From Anseranas semipalmata (lineage: Eukaryota; Chordata; Aves; Anseriformes; Anseranatidae): a stretch of DNA of 64,000 bases. Position numbers and translations under genes: made by a program. Position 1 is the first letter of the stretch. Every line of letters begins with the position of its first letter. This document shows positions 39,801 through 52,800 of the stretch, in pieces. The notes under the pieces are model-generated. The model was not told the DNA's origin, made no database searches, and saw only the letters and a list, made by a program, of their open reading frames with translations. The stretch spans positions 22,964 to 86,963 of the forward strand of contig VXAA01000123.1 of assembly GCA_013399115.1 (NCBI GenBank), written 5' to 3'.

Positions 39801-42800
39801 TGGTAAACCTTTTTTAACTTCTGGAGGGGGTTTGATTGAAGGAAATGGTCTGACGGGTTATGAAGAACATGTGTGATTGTACTTAATGCAAACTGGAGAC
39901 ATTCATTCTTTGATTCTTTTTCTTCAAGTATTTGGAAAGGCCTCGTGCCATAGTTACTGTTTCCATTGCAGAATGGCATTTTCATAAGCTTTAAATGTAG
40001 CAATAGCTTATTTTTCGTCTGCCTTTCTTCTGGAGTTAGACTATTGATATTGTTTCAAATACTAACAGGTTTTCTAAATGACATTCTAGGCATTGTTTTT
40101 TTTTCTGTTACAGCAGGAGGATCTACTTTGCCTACTTCACAGTTCTTTCATCGTACTCCTTCAAAAATGATCTGATAACAGTGGGTGCTAAAACTGCATA
40201 CAAATTCAGGATGTTCTCATCAGCAGACGCAGTGAATATCTATCTTTAGTACAAATGAATGCTCAGCAGATTTTTATGTAGTCAGCACAAAAAGGTTCTC
40301 GGAACGTATTGGGAAATCTGACAAATCAAACTGCTTTGGTGTTCGAACCACCATGTTGTGAGACACAAAATAACTAGGTTTAGAGAAACCAATTTCCTTG
40401 TCAGGTTTCCTGCTTGTATCTCGGAAAGGGTTTACAACGTTTTTTGAAATACAAAGGTGTGTGAATAAATCTGAGTATGGAGCACATGGGATTGGATGCT
40501 CTCCTACTAGTAGAAATGTCAGCCAGCTTCAGAACAGTGGTAATCCACCTTTTCCAGGGTGAATACAAAGATGGTAGAGGTTGTATTGCCTCTTTCTTAC
40601 CGAATTGGTTTTGACATTTCCTGACACATAGACATGGCAGCGTGTTTGGAAAAAAGTGCCTTTAAAAGAGGTGATTTGATACATTGAAGTATAGAGCATG
40701 CTTTTTTCTTAAATTTTATTTGTTAGAATATGCTAGATTCTTGATATTCTGTCATCTTGTTGCAGGACAATCCTCCATATGACAAAGGAGCCTTCAGAAT
40801 CGAAATCAACTTTCCAGCAGAATATCCATTCAAACCTCCTAAGATTACATTTAAAACAAAGATCTATCACCCTAACATCGATGAAAAGGGGCAGGTTTGT
40901 CTGCCAGTAATTAGTGCTGAAAACTGGAAGCCAGCAACCAAAACTGACCAAGGTAGGACTCCACGTGGAGAAAAAAAAATTGATATTAAGAGACTTTGCA
41001 CTGTGTGTTTGAAGCTAATAGCATTTCACCTTGTCAGCTGGTCACTGCTTTCCTGGTGTATCTGTTTCTGTAAGGTTTGCATCATGAATCACATGTTGTG
41101 AGCCCAGTGTGCAACTCTTTTGGAATCTCATTTTGTTATTAGAACATAAGGTAATGACACTGACTTGTGGCATTTCCACCTCCAGGAAACCACAAAACTC
41201 GTAATGACTGAAGGGTTTATTAAGGTAGTGTCCCCTGGCATATTTAAAAAGAAAAAAAAAAAAAAAAAAAAGGCATTTCTTCCGGTAGTCTAGGGAGAAG
41301 GGGAAGGGTGTTACGGTGTTACTTCGTGTTTCTTTTTAAACAGTGGCTTTATAATCCAGAGGTGTAGTTTGGCTTGTTTGGTTAAGCAAAAACCAAAATC
41401 ATAACACAACTCTTAGCTCTTAAAAGATCACTGCTGTGAGGCTTACTGTGTGAAGTGTCTTTGCATAAGAATTTAAATATTTTAAGGAAAAAGTTTCATC
41501 AGGTTCTCTGCCAGACTGAGAGTATGATATGAATAGGTTTTTTCTGTTGTTGTTGCACTCATTTGTTGGGGTGAGAATTTCATGTTTTCTGGCAGGTAAT
41601 GATAAATTTGATATTAAGTGATTGCTACTGTACATATAAAAAGAGCAAGTATCCTTGCAAAAACTGCATTCATATTATTAAAACATACAAATTAGTAGCA
41701 TTTTAATTCAGTGCAAAGCTTCGTTGACATTGATGTGTCTTGGTCTGTAGGAAAAAGCATTTCCATCTTCCAGACTTCTTTAGGATTGTTTTCACTTGAA
41801 CTGTGTTCTTATGGTAAACAATGCTGTAGTTAAGATTTCTGTTCTGCATACTTCTCTATGCTAATAAAACAATTTAGTTTGCATCATCTTGCCCCAAAGA
41901 CAAAATAAGAAAATTCTTTTAGTTCTTTTGGAAAAGATTGAGCAGTTGAATGTTGGAGGAGAAGTGGGGACAGCAGCAAAAAGAACCTGTTAAATAGTTC
42001 AGTGAAAATCTTACAATTTGTTGTGGATTTTTCCCAGATTATATAGGACAAAGATCCTTTGGAGAAACAATATTGAAGCAATATGTAGGAGGTTTCTGTT
42101 AACAACTTAGCAGTTGTCTTAACTAGAGAAGGCTAATAAGATGAAGAAAAGGAACGACTTAGTGTCTCTACGTAGCTTGAAATGTGAGTTGGCATCAGTT
42201 GGAACTATTGAGGCAATTATTTGCATGTGGGAAATAATGTTTCCCGGAGAAGTAGACAAATCCTCTTTTTCTGAGAGAGGGAATAAGAAGTACCTCAAAA
42301 TTAAAATTTGGAACAAATCTTGTGTACCAAAATATTGCAAATTTCTCATTCTGCTGTTCTGCGGTCTTTCGTGTGTCTTTTTTTCCTCTTTAAGAAGTCA
42401 TTTGAGTGTCAATGTCTAATGTTGTTAATTTGTCTTTGTATGAACCTGCAACAATTTAATTACTGCTTAAGTGTCTTTTCCTTTTTCTGTAGAACTATTC
42501 TGCACTGAAAAATAAACTTCAGTCCATTTGCTATTTAGGCCTATTCAGGCCTATAATTTCCTATTCAGGAAATAAGGCAACGTTATTAGTATGGTATCAA
42601 AATAATTGGTTTTGATCAGTCAACTGTCAGAAAGTGGAGAGATTAGGTTTCTCATAAATAATTAACTCACCTTTCATATAATAAATGTTTATCTTACAGC
42701 TGAACCTTTTTATTCATTTTGCTTAATGTTAAAAGAAACCATTGTGACAGTACAGCTTCCAAATGCTCTGGCTGTTGAGGCAACTACTGTTATGACAATC

Positions 42801-44560
42801 CTAATTTTTTCTGGTTTGTGTTAACTTTAGAGGAAGTGCTACTGTATTGCTATAGTGTTTTATCATGTTTTACTGAGTGAAAAGGGATCGTTACGTGCAG
42901 TATTGATAGTAGTTTCATAAGTAATCAGTAGTAATACGGTGACAGTTTTCAGAAGTACAGACAGGTGAGTTATTGTGAAGTGTAAGCTAGTACCAATTCT
43001 ACATTCCTTAGATAGTTTGTTACAGTTTAAGCTCTGATTTATGGTAAGAAATGTTCCTGTTTGGCAATACAGTGACAAGCTTACTTCTTGGGATTTTGAA
43101 TATTTGTTTTGAGAGGTTACGTTTCCCCCTTCCCATCAGGTATGGATAGAAAAGAGTATGAGCTTGAGGAGGTTCATACTCTGAAAAAGCTGCTCTGGTA
43201 TTCTAGCATCTACTGGAGTGATAAGTATTGTAAGAACTTGTATTGCAAAACTAGGGAGAATGCAGTTAAACTGGTAGGTAGCAGTTTCAAAACAAACAAT
43301 AGACCCTGACTTTTCACACAATGTGTAGCTGTGTTGTGGAACTCCCTGCCACTGGATGTTGTGGCTGTCAGCGTTCTGTGCGAGCTCAGAAGGAGGCACC
43401 TGGCTGTAGTTTGTAATGCATGAAGTTAAAAGTTTTGGTACACTTGCTTTAAAAAATCTTGGGGTATTGCTTTGTATTACTCTGAATAGCCCAAACTTAC
43501 CTCAAGTGGAATATTATTAATATTGTTGTACAGAGGGATATGTTTTCTGTGTACTCTCTGTCTGTAGACTTGCCCCATTATGCACATACCTTTCAGTGGA
43601 TGGATATGAGAACTCATGATTGTTGTAACCAATCTAGCTTTAAATGGTCGTGAGAATGTATATGAGGAAAGTGTAGCAATAAATGTTATGGTAGTATGTG
43701 AGGCTCACTGTGTAGATGTTAAATACAGTTCAGTTATTGTAAGAATGACTCTTCCTTTGAAAGTGGTATGGGAATGCTGATGAAATGGCTGTGAACGGTG
43801 AAAAGCATCTTGCAGTTCTTACCCGTTTATTTGCCCAGTATATCTCTACTAGGAGATGTATTTGGCAGTTTAGAATAATGGCAAGAATTGTCTGCTGTTT
43901 GTAGGGGAAGTAAGAGTCAGAGAAAAATAAAGATGAAAAACTGGTTTCCCAAAGCAGGCCCAAATACAACTGAATGGTGTAATTCATTGTGACAGTGTTA
44001 GGAAGAAATGCTTCACCTGGAAATTCCAGTGCTCTCTTCACCCAATCCATTTTAGATGAGCTTGTCTGTGAAACTTTCTTTCTTAGCCATGTGAAGAGTA
44101 TTTTATAGATAGGATGCTAATTACATGGGAAATAGTTTGTAGTGCCTCTTGGTCTTTACCGAAGTAGTTGATTTTGTTTACAAATATGACTTTCTGGTGC
44201 TCATTCACTGTCATCGAACTAAATCTTGGCATTCTGCTATAGCTTATTCATGTAATATCTTGTCCTGCTCTTGAGAAGACCTTAGACTTATTGGGGGTAT
44301 GTTTAAAAGCAGTTAGTTATTTTCTTATTGGGGATTTTTGCTTGCATTTTGACTTTAAAAATTAACCATCTTAATCTCTGACAGTATTTATACTTCTTTT
44401 GACAGTCATCCAGTCCCTCATAGCACTGGTGAATGATCCACAGCCCGAGCATCCCCTTCGGGCTGACCTAGCTGAAGAATACTCTAAGGACCGTAAAAAA
44501 TTCTGTAAGAACGCTGAAGAGTTTACAAAGAAATATGGTGAAAAGCGACCAGTGGACTAA
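36765..44560 (+). CDS. UBE2L3: UBE2L3 (UbcH7) ubiquitin-conjugating enzyme E2 L3, coding exons 2-4; exon 1 missing in assembly gap
   Basis: UBE2L3 is a class I E2 enzyme. It takes ubiquitin from E1 onto a cysteine and passes it to HECT and RBR ligases such as parkin and HOIP, in cytosol and nucleus. Three exons join in frame (36765-36860, 40766-40952, 44406-44560) and encode residues 10-154 of the 154-residue family protein. I see the HPN motif (76-78), catalytic Cys86 in GQVCLPV, the E3-contacting Phe63 in YPFKPP, and His119, which the family carries in place of the usual catalytic Asp and which is linked to its lack of lysine reactivity. The C terminus KRPVD is intact, and all borders are AG/GT. 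The first nine codons should lie in the N gap at 28129-28758, inside the CpG island. I recall the vertebrate protein as nearly invariant, and nothing here departs from it. Confidence 0.97.
36861..40765 (+). other. UBE2L3 intron 2
   Basis: A 3.9-kb intron with no coding signal. It includes a GGTTG pentamer array (37486-37511). A good-looking acceptor (tttctgttacag near 40115) precedes a short open frame that ends in a stop and resembles nothing known. Confidence 0.85.
37486..37511 (+). repeat. GGTTG pentamer array
   Basis: Tandem ggttg units in UBE2L3 intron 2, following a T-rich tract. Confidence 0.9.
40766..40952 (+). CDS. UBE2L3: UBE2L3 coding exon 3 (catalytic)
   Basis: This 187-nt exon starts [10 protein letters not shown] and ends KTDQ plus one base (residues 42-103). 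The acceptor is cttgttgcag and the donor caag|gtagga. It carries Phe63, the HPN motif and active-site Cys86. Reading through the donor gives a short intronic tail that should be ignored. Confidence 0.97.
40953..44405 (+). other. UBE2L3 intron 3
   Basis: A 3.45-kb intron. It contains an A-rich tract (about 41246-41271) and a degenerate CR1-like fragment near 43290-43400. No further exon was recognised. Confidence 0.85.
43290..43400 (+). mobile_element. CR1-like 3' fragment in UBE2L3 intron 3
   Basis: The sequence ttttcacacaatgtgtagctgtgttgtggaactccctgccactggatgttgtggctg matches the pattern of old amniote CR1 3' ends (cacaca, then gtggaactc, then gccacaggatgttgtg). The upstream border is unclear and may reach 43140. 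Confidence 0.55.
44406..44560 (+). CDS. UBE2L3: UBE2L3 coding exon 4 with stop
   Basis: This exon starts with two bases that complete Val104 (phase 1 junction), then runs [17 protein letters not shown] through KRPVD and a TAA stop at 44558-44560. The acceptor is cttttgacag. It includes His119 and the C-terminal helices. The total of 154 residues equals the family length. Confidence 0.97.
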
Positions 44561-47215
44561 AATCTGACACAGTTGATGTCAGCAACGTATGATAGAAGAT
44601 CGGAGCAGTGCATTTGAGACACCCCGTAAAGCAGGACTCTATGGAAAATTGACAAGTGCCACCTTTCGGTGTTAACTTGTGGCTGTTACTAACTTTCTAC
44701 AGTTTTCTTAATCAAAAGTGGGCTAGGTAACCTGTAAAGAAAGGATTAAAAATTTAAGATGTTCTAGTTCTGCTTTCTTTGTTTAAAAATCACTGCTTCA
44801 ATATACTTTAAAGTATGCTGTTTTCTTTTTCTTGTCAGAATTTATCAAAAATATCTTAGACTTATATTCTGCCCTTAAATTGAAAAGGTTGTGGCTGTCA
44901 TTTCTTTCTTTTCCTTGCAGTTCCCACTGTCCTGAGTTCACTTAATTCTTCATTGAATTTTCTCTCCCTCCCCAAACTGATGTCTTAGAAAAAATATCCC
45001 AGTTCTGGCAGAAAATGATTGAGTGTTTGGCAGTTTTGTTTACTTTTCTCTTTAAACATTGCACTGTGCTTTGTGGGACTTGCTGCAAGTTCCCCTTAAC
45101 TTCAGTTTGTAACATAATAAACAAAAAACAAACCCCACAAATACAATCAGAAATAATGTCCAGGTCTTATGTAAATCTGGCTGGTGTTACCACAAAATGT
45201 TTATTAAACGGGGAAACCCAAGTTCTTGTGTGCGTGATTGAATTAAAATAGGCTTATGTCCTGCTTTTGGAAAACTTTGGAAAAAAAAAAATTCTGTAGC
45301 AAACAAGTAGTGGAATGTGATTACAAACTCTCTTCACTTCTATTCTTAATACCTATGCAGAGTAGCTAGGAAAACATGCACAGAACAACGTTGCTACCAG
45401 TTCAGAAGTTTCAGAAATTGAGGACCAAGGGGTACCTAAGTAATAAACTGTATTTGAGTTAAAAGTCAGTATTTTAGAAATGTTAATTTTGAATTCAAAT
45501 ACTAAATCTGTCAGCACTGATAGTTATCAGAGTACATTTTCTCATCGGAATACATATGGAACATCTGTGTTTTAGGGGATGGCACTCATGCCACTTCCCT
45601 GCCCAGTTGCTGTACAGTTCTTACTGCAAATAGTATGAGAATAGGATTAAGCAATAAAACGTAATAGAGTACACTTCACTATTACTGTTCCTATGTTTTA
45701 AAAATACACGTTAGATGATTTAATGAGTACTTCAAGTATCATTCTGTCATTCTAACTTAATCAGGCAGAGCTGTTTTCCTTTTGCTCCAGGGCACACCTA
45801 CACATGCTGAAGGATGCCCTTTCTGTTCAGAATTGAGCATCCTTTACTGTGTTTGTTGCTTTTCTTCTGCCTGCCTGTCCTAAACCTAGAGTGATCATAG
45901 CTCCACAAACTGCCATACAATCAAACTGCCTTCTCTTCCCCACCTGTGGAACTTGGGTATGTTAATGAGCAAACAGATCTCCAGAAATCCATAGGTATCT
46001 GGGAGTACATATCACGATGTGCAGGAAGCTGAACTAGGAAATCACTCACACCCAGATGGTTGTCTGTACTCCTAAAATCAGTTTTAATACAGCCTCTGCC
46101 TTTGCAACCTTTCAGAACTAGTGTGTCAAGCGGTAGGTCTCTTTTGGTTTTTAATGTATTGTATATTTGCTATTTCTTCATTCACCCTTCTCATCCAGCT
46201 TTCATTTCAGATTTAGTGTAAACAATGACAGCCCAGTACCTCACCTCTGTTGAAAGTAATTTTTTTATAAGTTAGGGAGCTAAGAAATTTTATGTTTAAG
46301 TGTTCTTAAACAGATTCTTTGGCAGGTAAATAAAGTTAAACCACGTTCACCTTATTTACGGAAACTTGCATTTCCTAAGTGTTTTCAGGCTTGTGAGAGC
46401 ACTGTCTATTACCAAATTTTCACATCTTTGTGTCTTCATTTGCAGAAAGTTGGTACTGATTTTGTTTCATTCACGCTCACTCAGATTCATAATAAAATAA
46501 TGCCAAATTATCTGTCAAACTGAAGTGTGTGTAACTTCTGCATCAGACGAGTCACTGTACCTTTTGATCATGTCTGTTGGCATGGAAACTTTCCATTCTT
46601 TAAATTTGCAATTTTTTTTTCCATTTAAAATAACTATGGCACTAGTTTGCTGCCATCATTACTACTAAACAATATAATTTCTGGTTGTAAGCCTCTCAGG
46701 TTAAAGACTGCATTTATTTGAATCAGTGTGACTTGGATGCTATTGAAAGGGAACTGGAAGGGCTGTGTAATTCAAGGAGCTACTGCTGATTCATATAGGC
46801 CTATAGCAGTGCTATATACCAGCTATTCTAATTTCATCTGTAAAGAGCACGTAGAAGACAGGTATTACTATCACTTCTCTCTGTGTGTTCTTCATAGCTC
46901 AATTTCTAAACTATAAGGTGTGTAACATAAGTAATGGCTTTTGTCTGTAGGTGGCCCTCTGACAGAAAGATAAGAGATCAAATACTGTACTGTATGGTTG
47001 AAGTCTGAGAGAGGGGGGAAAAAAAAGTTAAATCCTTTGTTAACTCAGGAAATCAAGCTCTTGTGCTCTCTGGTTCCCTAAGCCATGCTGAATTCTAAAC
47101 GTGCAGTTTAAAATCCAAAATAAAAACAACATACTGGTGAAACTACACCCAGGAGCACTGGTATAGGCTCTTTGCAATTCCATTCTGCTACCCTAATAAA
47201 AATTGCTCTCAAAGG
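44561..47215 (+). other. UBE2L3: UBE2L3 3' UTR with several poly(A) signals
   Basis: The sequence after the stop is AT-rich with no coding signal. AATAAA hexamers lie at 45116-45121, 45653-45658, 46491-46496 and 47195-47200. The last is followed within 15 bases by a GT-rich stretch (aaaggtgttgtgg), the usual downstream element, so it is my choice for the distal end. A 3' UTR of about 2.6 kb fits what I recall of mammalian UBE2L3 mRNA. The earlier signals would give shorter isoforms. Confidence 0.7.
47195..47200 (+). terminator. distal poly(A) signal of UBE2L3
   Basis: A canonical AATAAA with a GT-rich downstream element. It is the last good signal before the convergent YDJC gene. Confidence 0.55.
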
Positions 47216-48255
47216 TGTTGTGGCATGGTTTTATTTTCAGAGAGATTTCGTTTTCAGACTTCTTTTGGAGTATCTTGATGCAGCGTCATTCATACATAGC
47301 GGTCTGAATGCATTTTTAATTTGAAGTCAGTGTTGTTTTTTAAAGGTTTCATAGAACCACTGAGAAACCTCCTCCTTTCCGTACATTTGAAGTCTTTTAG
47401 TAGTTCTTTATTCATTTTCCCATTTGAATTTAAAAGAAAATTTGGGTTTCAATGCTGTTCACTTAAAAATACGGTATTTATAAAATGTTTTTCTTAACAA
47501 TACAGAACCAACTCAGGTTAAGACTTCTGTTGTCATGTTAATTTCCATGTTCAGCTAGCAGAAAATGCACACAAGTCAACAGGTTGTGTGTGATCAGAGC
47601 AAATTCACCAGTTAGGATATGATGCAATTTAAAAGTTAAAAATGAGGTTAGAAATTATCCATCAAAATATGGACCCGTTACATTAAAAATGAGATCTAGT
47701 ATTAACTAAGCTGTGTTGCTGTCAGGCTTATTCCTGTAGGTAAGATACCATCAGTCGCTAGATGGCACTCGCATGTCTAACTACTCTCAGGAACTTCAGT
47801 CGGCTTCCCGAGGTCTAGTATCTCTTGGGGGTTTTTTTGTCCTCTTATCAACACAGCATAAACTTCACCATCAACGGCCAGTGGGACAAGCTTCAGAAAT
47901 CAAGTCATTCAACAAGCTAGCTACTACTGTAATCTGACTCAGCTGTTCTGTATAGCACTTGCAGAGTGTGGCAGATTTTTTTTTTTAAACTTCTCATATG
48001 TCAAATTAACTCTGTGACGATAATTTAAGGAAGAGCCTGAAAAAAATATAAGCTGTCCTTGATGATTTTTTTTTGTATTTGTACAGAACAAAAACATCCT
48101 CAGATGTCCTATAGGAAAGGTGAACCAGTTCCCATCAATGGTACAGAAAGATGTTCTTTTGGCATTCTGCAGGTGATCACAGTTGGAGCAGATACTTGAG
48201 TGTTAAAATCAAAAACGAAAGTCTCTTGAAGCATTACAATAGAAAAAGGCCTGAG
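47216..48255. other. tail-to-tail spacer between UBE2L3 and YDJC
   Basis: AT-rich sequence between the two presumed cleavage sites, with no gene visible. At only about 1 kb, 3' ends of the two transcripts could overlap if either reads through. Confidence 0.5.
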
Positions 48256-48261
48256 TTTATT
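48256..48261 (-). terminator. candidate poly(A) signal of YDJC
   Basis: The complement reads AATAAA about 1.2 kb past the YDJC stop. It is the first canonical hexamer I found on this strand. The assignment is tentative. Confidence 0.35.
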
Positions 48262-49469
48262 CTTCACTTAAAAGAATGATGGTCATATTGAAATTTTTAA
48301 TATTTTAAAAATGGTTAAAAATGATGCTAAGTAGATTGTTTTTGTGCAGAAAATGAGCATAATCTAATTTTTTTTCCCCACATAAAAGTTATGAGCGATT
48401 GACAGGGCTACAGTTAAACATATCAGAATTACTAGGGCTCATTGACGTTTAAATGCTTTCATGATTGGAATTCAAATGGACAAAGGTACAAGGACTTTGT
48501 CCCCTTGAAAACTTGCTGATAGTTGGTACGCAGCCATCCCGTGCGTTGTTCATGGAAGGCAGTGGGCAGTGCAGTAACGGTTGCTGGTGAGCGCTTAGAC
48601 GCAGCAGTTACTGAAATAGCAGATGGGTCAACAGTTGCTGTTCTTGCAAAGTCATCCAAAAAAAAAAAAAAAGGTGCATGAAAGGGCTGTCACTGATGGT
48701 TGCTTTCCTATGATGGCTCAATGCTGAGGCAACAAAAATAGAAAGAGCCTCAAGTAGCTCTGGCTGGGGACTTGCATGGAGTATGGCTGCGCTCACCACG
48801 AGGCTAAACCCACGATCTGACAGCTCCGACCAGGAAATGCTCTGAAGTAACGCGCCCTTAGCACCGATGTGCAGGCACGAGTGGAGGGCAAGGGACCATG
48901 CAGCAAGTCAGGACTGAGTGCTTTAAGAAAACCAAATGCTGGAGGTTTCTAGGCCTCCTATAGCCAACCTACGCTGATGGGTTGTTCCAAAGCAGCATTT
49001 GCTACCCAGCATGTGGGCTTTTTTTTGGCAAATAAGTCCAAAAAGAAAGGTTGTTCAACCAGAACTGATCGTGACTGTCAGGGTGCTGGTGTGCTCCTTG
49101 GTCTCGCAGGAAAGCATCTTCATGCTGTTCACCATCACGTTGGCTGGAACTGAACTCTAGTAGGATGACCTGGCTTTTGCTGCCATGCTGGTGCCGTGGA
49201 ATGGCGTGCCAAGTGGGTTACACTGAAAAGATTTGTCACGTTCAAAGCCGATGCTGTGACCTAAAAACTGGGCTCCGGGGTACTGCCTGTCACTGCTCGC
49301 AGTGTGTTGCACCTTTCATGAAAGGCCTAATGCCATTCCCAGGCCATTCCCAGCTCCTGTCAGCTGTACTGGGAGGCATCACAAACACAACAGTGGTCTG
49401 GTTTCTCGAGACACTAGCAACTGCATATCCTCCAAGTACAAATGTCAGTATGTATGTACACTTGTTTAC

Positions 49470-49800
49470 TTAAAGATCTTTAAATGAACAAAGCTGAATG
49501 TTCCTGGCTTTGTAATGGCTCTGCAGCTCTGGCTTAATTAACGTCTGGAGTTCATGCAGGCGCTCCCAGGACTGTGAGAAATCATCTGGTCCTTCCCCAC
49601 AGCCGCCGATGGGTGGGACACTCGGGTACCCTGGATGCACCATCAGTTCAATCGTTACTGTCCTGCTCTGTGGCGTTGGGTGTGCGGGCGAGGGCGCCTT
49701 GGACGTGAACTCCACAATGGCAGTGTCGATGGCACTCCAGATGGTACTCACAGACATGTTCTTGCCCATGGTACTCAAACCTATGTAAATGTCTGGCCAC
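49470..49800 (-). CDS. YDJC: YDJC coding exon 5 with stop
   Basis: This 331-nt exon encodes [16 protein letters not shown] through [11 protein letters not shown] to CSFKDL and TAA (49470-49472). The acceptor is ctctggctacag. Its HPGYPSVPP and GGCGEGPD boxes are conserved in YDJC. A longer open frame upstream to 49853 is intronic. Confidence 0.96.
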
Positions 49801-52800
49801 CTGTAGCCAGAGGTGGGAACACAGATATTAATGCTAATGAGGTAGTTAGACAAGAGTGTGTTACGTCCAGTGGATTAGGAATCAAAATCTACCTTAAGAT
49901 AGCAATGAAGCAGAAAAAAAAAAAAAATAACTATAAGCAAAAGTAAAACCAGAACTACAAGCCAGTAATGCTTTTCTCTCCTTGTCAAAATCAAGGTACT
50001 GTTCAGAGCAGCAGTTCTGCAGTCTGGCAGAAAGTCCCAGCAGAGCCCCGATACCAGCAGTTCTGTTACTACTCTGGTAACATATACTGCATCACAGCAC
50101 TGGAGTTGTTTGGCATCTGAGAGCTTACAGGTGCCCGTGATTGGCACAAAAGGGAAGAACGGAGCTAAACTGAGAAATGACACTTGATGAAAATAACTAA
50201 CTATTTATAGACCAATTAAAACCTGAATAATAACCATCTCCAGATAATAACCCTCAGCTAACTGGGAAAAAAGATGACTGAAATAAAATGGAAGACACCC
50301 TGATAAAAAATCATTCTCCTAGTATATATCAAAGGGCCACAAGAACTCAAAAGACAAAGCACTGGACTAAACGTTGTTACTACTAAGGACTATATACAGC
50401 TAAGAGGACACCAGCTAGAGGCTGCTTCTTTTGTAGCTTCAACACAGTTCTTTGTTCAAGTCTGGCTGCAAACCGCAGTTCTGGTTTGGTGCATACAAGC
50501 CCAGGAAGGGTGTGCAAGTGTATCTGAGGGCAGAATAAGAAGGCTTTTGGAAGAAACAGGCTGGACACTACCTGCGTGATCAAGGATGAGCCCAGCTGAA
50601 TGCCCTGATCTGATCTGAGTTTGCAGCACTTGAGGAAAAAAAAAAAAAACATTTTTCAGCTGTAAACGGATCAAACTTGCTAGAGCCTTGTTGTTACGCA
50701 GTAAGCACCGTCTTGCCCTCTACAGTGTCATAAACTGTACTCTGAGGGCTCAGTGCAGTACCTCTTTGCACGGATGCAGAAATTGAATTGCAGAGTTTGT
50801 TTTCCCGTGATTTCAGCTGACCACCCTCCTCGCGTTTTCCTGGGATTCTTCATGTTACACGTTTCTTTGGTAGCAGAAGAGGTGGAGCACTGCCCACTGC
50901 AGCATTTCCAGGCAGGAGGCAGCCACAGGTGCCCGCTGTTCAGGGCGGTGCCGCAGTGGGTATAAAGGTGCAGCTCCCAGAGCAGCCCTGGGAGTTCCCT
51001 CCTGAGGGTCAGTGGGGTGGATGCTGGAGCACTGGCTTCTTGCAGGTACTGTGGTATGGCCCCTGGGGGGGGGTGCGGCATGGGGAGCCCTGGAGTGTGT
51101 GGGATTTCAGCCAAACTCCCCTACATTGTCCCTGGTGTGAAGCTGCCCTGAAAGGTGGGTTAGTCTCTCCTGATCACCCACTCTGAGTTGTGGTGCCCTT
51201 CTTTTCCTCAGAAATGGGCTGTTCCGGTACAGTCTCTGTGCTCTGCCTGGAAAGAGCATGGTGAAATGCTGGCCTTCTGCTAGTGTTGAGAACAACTGAT
51301 ACCCTAAACAAATTGTGTAAGAGCCAAGAAAGTAACTTTTTCTGTAGACTGAGAAAGTAATGAAGTCTGCCCCAGAGGACAGGTGACTGTGAGGGTCTCA
51401 GCTAAAGAGTCTTCCATCTGTGAAAAACTGGTTTAAGCTTTTAAAAGAAGTTTGTTACTGGTGGAAGGGCTGAGCTTTGGGGGCTTGGTCCCTGAGATGC
51501 AGGAATACTCACAAGACTGTTTGCTTAAAGCAGTGATCACTTTCTATGGTACTGCAAGCTCTCTTACCTTCTTGCCTCCCCATAACAACAGATACTTTTT
51601 TTAATTAGTCTCTTTCCTGCTACTTAAAACCCTTTCTCCACTATTCCAAGCAGATGAAAAGTTGTATTTTGAAAACTTCCCCTAGATCTTACTTTCAAAG
51701 TTCCGGTGTTGAAGCAGCAGTTCAGTCTCCTACTGTCCCAGATGCCAGACTAATGCTACTTGATTAGAAAGGCTGAGAAATGTACCCTGAAAAGAACAAT
51801 CCCCTTCAGGTGAGAAGTGAGTCATCAGTGTTCAAACAAAACTGCATGCTAACCCCTAGTGTCTCCAGTGCTTTTGTACTGCTGCTGAATCCCCTTGTAA
51901 ACCCCAAATTGGAAAGAGAAAGAAAGGTCTCGTTCCATCCTGAAAAGATGCTATCAGGAACTGATAAGATCTTAAAGCTTTACCACAAAAAGGATGAGTA
52001 ATGCCTGTCTTACCTTATTCCATGGCTTGTAAACACATCCACTGTGTTAAGAGAATCTTCTTCTACTCCCAGATAAAAGTCCATCAGGGCTGGTGCAATC
52101 CAGTCACAGTTATGAAGGCCTGGCTCTATTGGGACACGTGTATATTTGATCCCATATTCCTCTAACACTTCTGCAAATACATGCCTGACCTCTGTGAGTA
52201 AAAACAGAGAAGCTTTAGTCAGGAATCAGAAAACCAACTCATGTCCCCTTCAAGCTGCTAGCACAGAGACACCTTTTCCTTTCTGCATTTAAAAATATAT
52301 ATATATAATCCCATTTGGCTTCTCTTCTGCTGAAATGGTTTTGTTCATCTGGATGGGAGTCCCCTTCTAAACTGGAAATATCTGAAAATATTACTCCCTC
52401 AACATCTGCTGTAGGTGCCTTGTCTCCCCTTCAGCACTGAGCATTTGGTCCAGCAACCTCTTCTAAATTAGAGAGCCTAGTCCTAGAGTGCACCTGAGAT
52501 GACTGCACAGTCAGGAACAGGTTCTTCATCAAGTCTCTGCACAGCCATATTTGTTAAGAGAGTAAATTACCAAGAGCAATGTCATCCAGAGGCAGCTGAG
52601 TGTTGAAGTGGGGAAATACTGATTTTTTACTACATTTTCCATCTCTGTACCACAGTGACCATAGCTGAAAAACAGAGATGCAGATACTTGCCCACCTATG
52701 GAAAGCATGCTGGAACCTGCAAAGATTGGTGTGGAAATGCAGCTGACAGGATGGAGTTCTTGCAGCACTTGAAACAGCTACCAGCTTCAACCTCAGTGCC

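Noticed and set aside
40757..41101. Reading UBE2L3 exon 3 straight through to a stop at 41101
   Set aside because: The GTAGGA donor at 40953 joins in phase to the acceptor at 44405, and the read-through tail is not UBE2L3-like.
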